DNA of 64,000 nt from Mucilaginibacter sp. KACC 22773 (lineage in GTDB: Bacteria; Bacteroidota; Bacteroidia; Sphingobacteriales; Sphingobacteriaceae), in NCBI RefSeq assembly GCF_028736215.1, contig NZ_CP117883.1, positions 4,340,001-4,404,000 of the forward strand, read 5' to 3'. Shown here one piece after another: positions 51,957 through 59,258 of this stretch. A model generated the notes under the pieces. It worked only from the letters and a program-made list of their open reading frames with translations. It ran no database searches and had not been told where the DNA came from. Both the position numbers and the translations under genes were made by a program. Position 1 is the first letter of the stretch. Each line of letters starts with the position of its first letter.

Positions 51957-52810
51957 CAGCTAAAGTTTGGAAGTACGCCCTCTATCCCCCACCGTTCCTC
52001 AATGCCCAAACCAAACAGGGCAAAATCATACTTCACCGGATCGAGCGGATCAAACTCCCTCAATCGTTCTGTTAGTTCAAGCGCAGTTTGCCAGTCGGTT
52101 TGTTTGCGGGTGATGAGTAATAGCTTGCGGGAAACCCGGTCGACATGCAGATCGAGCGGGCAAATCAGATCGGCAGATTTGATACGGCTCCAGATGCCGA
52201 AATCAACGCCGTTCTCGTCTTTACGAACCATCCAGCGTAAAAACATATTGAGCCTTTTACAGGTTGATTTTTGCGAAGGCGAGGATACATGCTTTTTTGT
52301 GCGATGCGGATAATCGGGCAGCGAAAAGAAATAGGAACGGAAGTGATTGAGATGATCTTCGGCCCCCCAGCCCCCGGAAGGGGGAGTTCCTTGATTAGGA
52401 AATTTAGCCGCTTGTTCCCCCTTCAGGGGGTTAGGGGGCTTCGGCATAAATGCATCCTCCAGCGAATCAAAGTTTTCATAATGATATCTAAAAAAGCTGA
52501 TGAAATAAAGCGTATCGATATCGTTAAAAGTGCGGTGCTTAAAGCTCAGCAGCTTTTTAAGATCGGGCTCTTCGTGGTTGATGATAAAATCATAGGGTGC
52601 CCCATCCATCAAGGTTATTAGTTCCCGACACTTTTTGATGATGGTAACCCGCTGCCCCCAGGCCAGGGTAGCTGCCCAAAAACCCATGATCTCGATATCC
52701 TGTTTTTTGCTGAACATATGCGGGATCACGATAGGATCGTTTTCAATAAACTCCGTGCGGTTGTATTGGGCAACTTTAGCGTCGAGGAAGGATTGGAGGT
52801 TTTCGCTCAT
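51956..52810 (-). CDS. TIGR02757-type conserved protein with in-frame palindromic repeat insert
   Basis: 284 aa; the TIGR02757 group is about 255 aa, HhH-glycosylase-related in part, function unknown. Family blocks flank an insert: YNRTEFIENDPIVIPHMFSK and FKHRTFNDIDTLYFISFFRY before it, RTKKHVSSPSQKSTCKRLNM and LRWMVRKDENGVDFGIWSRI plus PLDLHVDRVSRKL after it. Residues about 123-151 (KPPNPLKGEQAAKFPNQ, TPPSGGWGAED) are Pro/Gly-rich and unlike the family, and they are the translation of a palindromic DNA repeat. The frame is kept, so the protein may still be made. The stop codon lies inside a heptad array. Confidence 0.8.
   Translation of the reverse strand: MSENLQSFLDAKVAQYNRTEFIENDPIVIPHMFSKKQDIEIMGFWAATLAWGQRVTIIKKCRELITLMDGAPYDFIINHEEPDLKKLLSFKHRTFNDIDTLYFISFFRYHYENFDSLEDAFMPKPPNPLKGEQAAKFPNQGTPPSGGWGAEDHLNHFRSYFFSLPDYPHRTKKHVSSPSQKSTCKRLNMFLRWMVRKDENGVDFGIWSRIKSADLICPLDLHVDRVSRKLLLITRKQTDWQTALELTERLREFDPLDPVKYDFALFGLGIEERWGIEGVLPNFS
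52363..52440. repeat. Palindromic repeat inserted in frame inside a gene
   Basis: Left arm 52364-52385 (cccccag, ccccc, ggaaggggga) and right arm 52416-52438 (tccccc, ttca, ggggg, tta, ggggg) are inverted copies with a few mismatches. The spacer is about 30 bp. With its flanks the insert accounts for about 84 bp, a multiple of three, in the TIGR02757-type gene. Confidence 0.88.
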
Positions 52811-52823
52811 TACATATAAAAAA

Positions 52824-52904
52824 CGTCATTGCGAGGTACGAAGCAATCCCCGATTTGCTAAGCGGGCTTGCATGTAGGGGATTGCTTCGTACCTCGCAAT
52901 GACG
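52824..52904. repeat. Perfect 28-bp inverted repeat (cgtcattgcgagg family)
   Basis: cgtcattgcgaggtacgaag and the rest of a 28-bp arm (52824-52851) are exactly complementary to 52877-52904; the loop is 25 bp. It fills the gap between the TIGR02757-type gene and the trans-sulfuration gene, both on the minus strand. Truncated copies of the cgtcattg core appear at 58229 and 58492. Confidence 0.92.
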
Positions 52905-52912
52905 GGTAGGTT

Positions 52913-54052
52913 TTAACTCAGTGCCTGACGAAGATCTTCCAGTAAATCTTCAATATCCTCAACCCCTACGCTTAAACGCAGCAGGTTGTCAACTACGCCG
53001 GCTTTTTCACGTTCGGCTTTGGGGATAGAACCGTGCGTCATGCTTACAGGGTGGTTAATCAGGGACTCTACACCGCCTAATGATTCGGCAAGGGCAAATA
53101 CTTTAAATGATGAAGCAATACGGAAAGTTTCCTGCAGGTCGGCATCTTTCAATACGATAGATATCATGCCGCCAAAATCGCGCATCTGCTTTTTGGCAAC
53201 TTCATGATTTGGATGGTCGGTAAAGCCCGGCCAATAAATTTTCCCGACTTTGGGGTGTGTTTTCAGAAACTCAGCCACCAGGCGACCATTTTCACAATGT
53301 GCCTTCATGCGCAGGTGCAGGGTTTTAATCCCCCTGAGCACCAGGAAACTGTCCATTGGGCCGGGTGTGGCACCACAGGCGTTGTAAATAAACCAAAGCC
53401 TTTTGTACAGGTCCTCGTCGTTCGTCATCAGGGCGCCCATTACCACATCGCTGTGGCCGCCAATATATTTGGTTACAGAGTGCATTACCAGGTCGGCCCC
53501 AAGGTCGATAGGGTTTTGCAGGTATGGCGAGGCAAAGGTATTATCTACCACAAACAGCAAATTTTTCTCTTTGGTTATTTTGCCTATAGCCTCAATATCC
53601 ACAATTTGCATAGTTGGGTTGGTAGGCGTTTCTATCCAAACCAGTTTGGTGTATGAGTTGGTGTACTCAGCAACAATTTCGGGATCAGACAGATCCAAAA
53701 AATGAAACTTAATGCCATAGTGAGCATAAATTTTTGTAAAAATCCGGTACGAGCCTCCATACAGGTCATTCCCGGTAATCACCTCGTCGCCGGGCTGTAA
53801 TAATTTCATCACGGCGTCTGTGGCGCCCATTCCGCTTGAAAAAGCCAGGCCAAATTCGGCATTTTCCAATGCGGCCAAACAGCCCTCAAGCGCTTTACGG
53901 GTTGGGTTGGTACCACGCGAGTATTCATATCCCTTATTATCCCCCGGCGATTTTTGCCAATAGGTAGATGTCTGGTATATCGGCGTCATGATAGCACCGG
54001 TGGTTGGATCGGGCTCCTGCCCTGCGTGTATTGCTTTAGTTGCGAATTTCAT
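52913..54052 (-). CDS. Cystathionine gamma-synthase/lyase family PLP enzyme
   Basis: 379 aa from the ATG at 54052 (MKFATKAIHAGQEPDPTTGA), the usual start of Cys/Met metabolism PLP enzymes. The longer ORF from 54067 adds five residues, and its ATG lies in a heptad repeat. The cofactor Lys is in VMHSVTKYIGGHSD (about residue 195); upstream are YEYSRGTNPTRKALE and FSSGMGATDAVM, and the C-terminal substrate region has ESLGGVESLINHPVSMTH. Gamma-synthase (methionine pathway) and gamma-lyase (cysteine pathway) cannot be told apart safely by eye. It follows proS on the same strand. Confidence 0.92.
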   Translation of the reverse strand: MKFATKAIHAGQEPDPTTGAIMTPIYQTSTYWQKSPGDNKGYEYSRGTNPTRKALEGCLAALENAEFGLAFSSGMGATDAVMKLLQPGDEVITGNDLYGGSYRIFTKIYAHYGIKFHFLDLSDPEIVAEYTNSYTKLVWIETPTNPTMQIVDIEAIGKITKEKNLLFVVDNTFASPYLQNPIDLGADLVMHSVTKYIGGHSDVVMGALMTNDEDLYKRLWFIYNACGATPGPMDSFLVLRGIKTLHLRMKAHCENGRLVAEFLKTHPKVGKIYWPGFTDHPNHEVAKKQMRDFGGMISIVLKDADLQETFRIASSFKVFALAESLGGVESLINHPVSMTHGSIPKAEREKAGVVDNLLRLSVGVEDIEDLLEDLRQALS

Positions 54053-54060
54053 TTTTGGTT

Positions 54061-54132
54061 TGTTCATGGTTCATGGATCATAGTTCATGGCAGTATCAGA
54101 TTCGGCTATGAACCATGATCTATGAACTATAT
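54061..54132. repeat. Inverted heptad-array pair between proS and the trans-sulfuration gene
   Basis: tgttcat, ggttcat, ggatcat, agttcat (54061-54088) and gctatga, accatga, tctatga, actatat (54105-54132). The arrays are mutually complementary, separated by 16 bp, and the left one supplies an ATG (54067) just upstream of the trans-sulfuration start. Confidence 0.92.
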
Positions 54133-54138
54133 GCTGAA

Positions 54139-55611
54139 TTAATATGCCCTGGCAAATAACACCCTTTGTGTAGATGGTTTACCTGTCAAAATACATTTCC
54201 CTTCTTCCTGTTTATTATCCAAAGGTATGCAACGGATTGTCGCTTTAGTTTCCTCTTTTATTTTTTGCTCGGTTTCGGGTGTACCGTCCCAGTGGGCGCT
54301 TATAAAGCCTGGTTGTTCATCCAACATGCGTTTAAATTCCTCGTAGGTATCCACCTCGGTCATGTTTTCGGCGCGGAAATCAAAAGCTTTTTTATAGATA
54401 TTGTTCTGAATTTCTTCTAATAAAGCTTCAATATGCTGGGCCAACCCTTCCTGGTTAACGGTATTCTTGGTTTTGGTATCGCGGCGGGCCAGTTCAACGG
54501 TTCCGTTTGTCATATCACGGCTGCCAATGGCTACACGCAATGGAACGCCTTTTAACTCGTACTCTGCAAATTTTGCTCCGGGACGGTGGGTATCACGATT
54601 ATCGAATTTTACAGAAATACCTCTGGCCTTCAGTTCTTTCTTTAAAGAATCTACATAAGCTGATATATTATCCAGTTCTTCCTGGTGCTTGTAAATAGGC
54701 ACAACCACAACTTGTATAGGCGCCAGTTTTGGCGGCAATACCAGCCCCGCATCGTCACTATGGGCCATAATTAAAGCACCTATCAAGCGCGTCGATACGC
54801 CCCATGAGGTTGCCCAAACATGCTCTATCTTATTTTCTTTATTGGTGAATTTTACATCAAAGGCCTTTGCAAAATTTTGCCCCAAAAAGTGCGATGTACC
54901 TGCCTGTAAGGCTTTACCATCCTGCATCAAAGCCTCAATACAATAAGTATCCAAAGCGCCTGCAAAACGCTCGTTGGCGGTTTTACGGCCTTTTACTACC
55001 GGTAGTGCCATCCAGTTTTCGGCGAAATCGGCATATACATTCAGCATTTGTTCGGTTTCGGCTATGGCTTCGTCGGCTGTAGCATGGGCGGTGTGACCCT
55101 CCTGCCATAAAAACTCGCTGGTACGTAAAAACAAACGGGTACGCATTTCCCAACGCATTACGTTGGCCCATTGGTTAACCAAAATAGGCAAATCGCGGTA
55201 TGATTGGATCCAGCCTTTATAGGTATTCCAGATAATGGTTTCTGATGTAGGGCGAATGATCAGCTCTTCTTCCAGTTTGGCATCCTCATCAACTATAATA
55301 TTGCCATTACCATCGTTTTTAAGGCGGTAGTGGGTAACAACAGCACATTCTTTGGCAAAACCATCAACGTGGCTGGCTTCTTTGCTGAAAAACGATTTGG
55401 GTATTAACAGCGGGAAATAGGCATTGCTATGCCCGGTATCTTTAAACATGCCGTCAAGCACGGCCTGTATTTTTTCCCATATAGAATAGCCGTACGGTTT
55501 AATGATCATGCAGCCCCTAACCGGCGAATATTCGGCCATGTCAGATTTAATTACTAAGTCGTTAAACCATTGCGAATAATCTTCGTCTTTACTGATAACA
55601 CCTTTGCTCAT
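54139..55611 (-). CDS. proS: Prolyl-tRNA synthetase, archaeal/eukaryotic type
   Basis: 490 aa from the ATG at 55611 (MSKGVISKDEDYSQWFNDLV), which I chose because the ORF extension above it has no family match and runs through the divergent gene's promoter. Class II motifs are present: the proline-site region RPTSETIIWNTY near 140, and FLWQEGHTAHATADEA near 185 (motif 2 and the HTA signature). The C-terminal anticodon-binding and zinc-like domains end with the typical FARAY Tyr. The short, editing-domain-free form with C-terminal extension is the group usual in Bacteroidota. It is essential and lies upstream of the trans-sulfuration gene. Confidence 0.94.
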   Translation of the reverse strand: MSKGVISKDEDYSQWFNDLVIKSDMAEYSPVRGCMIIKPYGYSIWEKIQAVLDGMFKDTGHSNAYFPLLIPKSFFSKEASHVDGFAKECAVVTHYRLKNDGNGNIIVDEDAKLEEELIIRPTSETIIWNTYKGWIQSYRDLPILVNQWANVMRWEMRTRLFLRTSEFLWQEGHTAHATADEAIAETEQMLNVYADFAENWMALPVVKGRKTANERFAGALDTYCIEALMQDGKALQAGTSHFLGQNFAKAFDVKFTNKENKIEHVWATSWGVSTRLIGALIMAHSDDAGLVLPPKLAPIQVVVVPIYKHQEELDNISAYVDSLKKELKARGISVKFDNRDTHRPGAKFAEYELKGVPLRVAIGSRDMTNGTVELARRDTKTKNTVNQEGLAQHIEALLEEIQNNIYKKAFDFRAENMTEVDTYEEFKRMLDEQPGFISAHWDGTPETEQKIKEETKATIRCIPLDNKQEEGKCILTGKPSTQRVLFARAY

Positions 55612-55711
55612 ATTGATTGGAATAGAATTTTTGACTTTGCAATTATTGTATATTGCGCCCAAATTTATAAATTTAAAACTTATTCGAACCCGAACTTTTA
55701 CAAACCTGCAT

Positions 55712-56632
55712 ATGAAACGGAATATTGCAATAGGAATTTTTCTCATCAGCGCCCTGGCACTGAGTTCCTGCTCCACTCAAAAACTCGCCACCACTGCCAG
55801 TAACGACGATGTATACTTTTCGAATGCGAAGGCAGGAGATGAGCCTATTTATGCCGTGCAGCCTGTTTACAACCAAACTGATGCTGATAACCAACAAGTG
55901 CAGCAGGAAGATGACGACGATTATTTTTACTACGATGATTATGCATCGCGCATAAACCGTTTCAGTTATTACTCTCCGTTTAGTTATTACGATAATTTAT
56001 ATTACGGCTACAGCAACCCCTATTACAACGGCGGTTTTAGCTTAGGCTTTAATTATGGTCCTTATGGTTATGGCTACTCGCCGTACGCGTACGGCGGCTG
56101 GGGACTTGGTTATGGCTATGGTGGCGGCTGGGGCCTTGGTTTAGGCTATGGCTACCCGTACGGTTATGGATATGGCGGTTTCGGTGGCGGTTATGGCTAC
56201 GGTGGCCTTTATGGCGGCGGTTATGGATACGGCGGCGGTTATGGCCGTGGGGGTTATGCTTCATCAGGTACGCCGCGCCCTGTGCGCGGTACCGGCAGTC
56301 CGTTTAGCGGCCGTGGTTACACGCCAAGTTCATTTACCCGTACTGCCCGCCCGGTAGGTGCTGGCTCGCCTACGCGTACCGGTATTGGTTATATACCAGG
56401 CGGCCGTGCAAACAGAACAACCGATGGTACTATTACCCGCGGCAATTCAAACAACAGCAATACCAGTTACTCGCGCGATTCTCGCCCTGTAAGGCAACAA
56501 GATACCAGGCCACAAACCCAAAGTGTTGAGCGCTCTTCACCATCTCCAGCCCCATCGCCATCATCTTCAAGCTCGGGCGGCGGCGGTAACAGCGGCGGCG
56601 GTGGTGGTGGCGGCAGACCAGTTAGACCATAA
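55712..56632 (+). CDS. Gly/Tyr-rich lipoprotein
   Basis: 306 aa from MKRNIAIGIFLIS (55712); the longer ORF is out of character. Signal peptide with lipobox ALSSC. Residues about 60-80 are acidic (EDDDDYFYYDD), about 95-185 are repeats of GYGY, GGGWGLG and YGGG type, and the last 100 residues are Arg/Ser/Pro-rich ending GGGGGGGRPVRP. Such low-complexity surface proteins are seen in several Bacteroidota next to outer-membrane barrels. The following OmpP1-like gene starts 18 bp later, so the two may cooperate. Function unknown. Confidence 0.75.
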   Translation: MKRNIAIGIFLISALALSSCSTQKLATTASNDDVYFSNAKAGDEPIYAVQPVYNQTDADNQQVQQEDDDDYFYYDDYASRINRFSYYSPFSYYDNLYYGYSNPYYNGGFSLGFNYGPYGYGYSPYAYGGWGLGYGYGGGWGLGLGYGYPYGYGYGGFGGGYGYGGLYGGGYGYGGGYGRGGYASSGTPRPVRGTGSPFSGRGYTPSSFTRTARPVGAGSPTRTGIGYIPGGRANRTTDGTITRGNSNNSNTSYSRDSRPVRQQDTRPQTQSVERSSPSPAPSPSSSSSGGGGNSGGGGGGGRPVRP

Positions 56633-56650
56633 TTTTATCAGCTTAAATCT

Positions 56651-58129
56651 ATGAAGATTAAATATTTACTTAGTGTGATTGCTATAGTAGCAATTACAAA
56701 AGATAGTTTTGCGCAATATTCGCAGGATGCTATTCGCTTCAGCACCTTTCAAACAGGTTCAACATCACGCATCAAAGGAATAGGGAACGCGGGGACAGCT
56801 ATTGGCGGCGATTTGAGCTCTATCAGCGGTAACCCTGCAGGGCTTGGCTTTTTTACACACTCCGAGGCAAGTATTACACCGGAGTTTGACGGGTCGAAAG
56901 TAAATTCAACCTACCTTGGCCAGTTTAATACCGATAGCAAAAGCAACCTGAATTTCAGCAATGCTTCAGTTGTAATTTACCAGCGGCTGAGCACGCCAAA
57001 AGGCCGTGATAAAACCAAAGGATGGCTAAGTATCAACTACGGCGCAGCATACAGCCGTACCAATAATTTTTATGAAAACATTACCTACGGCGGTAAAAAC
57101 ACAAGCAACTCCATAGGCGACTATTACGCGGGAATTGCCAATTCAAACGGCCAGCTAAGCGATGGTGGGTTGGATGACTGGGCCTACCAACAAAACCTGA
57201 TAGATAGCTATGCCACCACCGGCGGCGGCAGCGAATATCGCAGAAATGCATATGGAACTGTAAATCAATTAAATAACACCATCCGCACAGGCGGACAATC
57301 GGAAGTTAACCTGGCATTTGGCGCAAACTACAGCAACAAGCTATATTTTGGATTAGGAGTATCTTTTTCCGACATCCGTTACAATTCCTATAACGTGTTC
57401 AACGAAACAGGTACAGCAAATATTCTGGTTAACAATATAGGCACAAATGTTGGCTTTAATTCCAATTTTGTTCAAGACCAGGTTACCAAGGGCTCTGGCG
57501 CTAATGTTAAGCTGGGGGTAATTTATAAACCTGTTAACGCCTTACGTTTGGGCTTTACCTTTACATCACCTACCTATTATACCATTGACGACTCGTACTC
57601 CGAAGGCCTGAACACCAACTTTGCCAATAACAGCAGCTTTAAAAACGGCCCGGTGGAGTATCCATTATCCTATAACATGCGCACTCCCTTAAAATTAACC
57701 GGCGGTGCTGCCATTTTTATAGGCAAATACGGCTTCATATCGGGCGATGTGGATTATATTGATTACACTACTACCCACATCAGCAGCAACGACAGCTATA
57801 GCGCCGATTTTGATAACAGCAACATAAAAGCACTGTACCGCTCAACCGTAAACGCCCGTATAGGCGCCGAGGCACGCCTTAACAGCATGTTTTACCTGCG
57901 CGGCGGTTACGGCATACAGGGTAGCCCGCTAAAAACCAACGGCAGCGATATTAAAACCGTAACTGGTGGTATTGGTGTACGCTTTGGTAGCTATTATGTT
58001 GATGCCACTTATGCGCATTTAAGCGGCAACCAAACAGTTTACCCCTATGAAATAGGTACAGGCAGCCCCGGAGCCAATTTGAAGAAGACCAACAATAACG
58101 CATTCCTGACATTGGGATACGCGTTTTAA
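56651..58129 (+). CDS. OmpP1/FadL-like outer-membrane protein
   Basis: 492 aa with a signal peptide (SVIAIVAITKDSFAQ). Typical features of the OmpP1/FadL/TodX transport family: an N-terminal hatch-like segment (AIRFSTFQTGSTSRIKGIGN, AGTAIGGDLSSISGNPAGLG) with the conserved NPAG motif, long alternating strands, and the C-terminal aromatic end (NNAFLTLGYAF). It probably imports hydrophobic compounds across the outer membrane; the ligand is unknown. It follows the Gly/Tyr-rich lipoprotein and ends in a strong terminator. Confidence 0.88.
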   Translation: MKIKYLLSVIAIVAITKDSFAQYSQDAIRFSTFQTGSTSRIKGIGNAGTAIGGDLSSISGNPAGLGFFTHSEASITPEFDGSKVNSTYLGQFNTDSKSNLNFSNASVVIYQRLSTPKGRDKTKGWLSINYGAAYSRTNNFYENITYGGKNTSNSIGDYYAGIANSNGQLSDGGLDDWAYQQNLIDSYATTGGGSEYRRNAYGTVNQLNNTIRTGGQSEVNLAFGANYSNKLYFGLGVSFSDIRYNSYNVFNETGTANILVNNIGTNVGFNSNFVQDQVTKGSGANVKLGVIYKPVNALRLGFTFTSPTYYTIDDSYSEGLNTNFANNSSFKNGPVEYPLSYNMRTPLKLTGGAAIFIGKYGFISGDVDYIDYTTTHISSNDSYSADFDNSNIKALYRSTVNARIGAEARLNSMFYLRGGYGIQGSPLKTNGSDIKTVTGGIGVRFGSYYVDATYAHLSGNQTVYPYEIGTGSPGANLKKTNNNAFLTLGYAF

Positions 58130-58146
58130 GAAATGTAATATATAGC

Positions 58147-58182
58147 AAACGCCGCCTGCATTTTTATAATGAGGCGGCGTTT
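58147..58182 (+). terminator. Factor-independent terminator of the OmpP1-like gene
   Basis: aaacgccgcct and aggcggcgttt are exact complements around a 14-nt loop, followed by tcttttaa. It lies 17 bp after the stop codon. Confidence 0.9.
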
Positions 58183-58189
58183 TCTTTTA

Positions 58190-58217
58190 ATAAGCTGTCT
58201 GAAATAAGCTGTCTGAA
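58190..58217. repeat. Two perfect copies of a 14-bp (2 x 7) unit
   Basis: ataagctgtctgaa is repeated directly without a gap right after the terminator. A 14-bp period is twice the 7-bp period of the intergenic arrays. Confidence 0.85.
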
Positions 58218-58297
58218 AAATAAAAAAACGTCATTGCTTCATACCCACCAATAACGTATCGGAATTTACATAAACATTCGTTTGAATGCAGGCTACA

Positions 58298-58471
58298 ACT
58301 CACCCGGTCGAGGCTACGCCCGACCTCCCTCTCTCCGGCTGAAGCCGCAAAGAGGGTTTGGGAAACCATTCCGATGTAAATGCCTGACTATAAAACTTCT
58401 TTAAATAATAAACCCTCTTTGCAGCTTCAGCCGGAGAGAGGGTCGGCCAGCGCAGCGTAGCCGGGGTGAGT
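58298..58471. repeat. Long inverted copy of the interspersed repeat family
   Basis: Arms of about 62 bp (58298-58359 and 58410-58471): the left begins actcacccgg and ends agagggttt; the right begins aaaccctcttt and ends ggggtgagt. Arms share ctctctccggctgaag. The family also occurs at 14214-14375. It occupies the 445-bp gap 58130-58574, in which no gene was seen. Confidence 0.9.
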
Positions 58472-58574
58472 CGTCGCCGCCATGCCATATACGTCATTGT
58501 CTCTTCATTAGCTGTATCAAAAACATTAGCGAACCCAATTTAGACAGACCTCTAAGCTCTCGTTTACAGTTCTG

Positions 58575-59258
58575 TTATTTCTGAACAAAGAAATTGTATG
58601 TCCCTGAATCGGAGATATTACCGTTGGCATCTATAGTAACTACACGCCAGTAATAAGTGGTATTTGCTCCTACCGTTACATCATTAACAAAAGTATCCGT
58701 AATGTGGTTCCTGAACAAATCAGGATTACCCGATGGGCCAAAATACACGTCATAAGCTACAATATTTGAACTTACCGAGCTTCCTTTCCACGTAAGGTTT
58801 ACTTTGGTTGTACCGGCACTTAAAACGGCGCCAAATGCAGGTGCTGTAATTTCGGCAGGGAAGGGTGCATAAGTTACAACTCCCGGCCCGGCGTTGTAAA
58901 ATTTCCAGGTATCACTTTTGGTTACAACCGAAGATTTATTCGATTTGGAACCGATGTACCAGGAATAAGGAGTGTTGCGGAGCAGTTTTACCGTTGCACT
59001 GGTTGCAGATGTGGTTTGCGTTGTTGCTGCTTTGGTTAGCAGGTTTGTAATCGTTAAATCGTACTGGTTTGTGTTCGAAGACGCGTTCCATGAAAAAGAC
59101 ACCGAACTTTCTGTGGCTGATAGTACTGTACCGGTAAGGCAGGGCTGATCTTTTAGCGGCGCGGATAAAGTTGCTATACCCGGCGCAGGCGCTGGCGCTT
59201 TTTTTCCGCACGATAGGATAACCAATATTGCTACTACACTTAAAATACGCTTCATCAT
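58575..59258 (-). CDS. Lipoprotein with fibronectin III-like domains
   Basis: 227 aa with a lipobox (LVILSCGKK). Two fibronectin type III-like beta-sandwich repeats follow (about 35-115 and 125-225), seen in VSFSWNASSNTNQYDLTITN with YSWYIGSKSNK and in VNLTWKGSSVSSNIVAYDVY with TYYWRVVTIDANGN. Its start codon overlaps the stop of the upstream T9SS-type gene by 4 bp (ATGA), so the two are translationally coupled. It is probably a surface lipoprotein that interacts with or accompanies the large secreted protein. Confidence 0.82.
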   Translation of the reverse strand: MMKRILSVVAILVILSCGKKAPAPAPGIATLSAPLKDQPCLTGTVLSATESSVSFSWNASSNTNQYDLTITNLLTKAATTQTTSATSATVKLLRNTPYSWYIGSKSNKSSVVTKSDTWKFYNAGPGVVTYAPFPAEITAPAFGAVLSAGTTKVNLTWKGSSVSSNIVAYDVYFGPSGNPDLFRNHITDTFVNDVTVGANTTYYWRVVTIDANGNISDSGTYNFFVQK

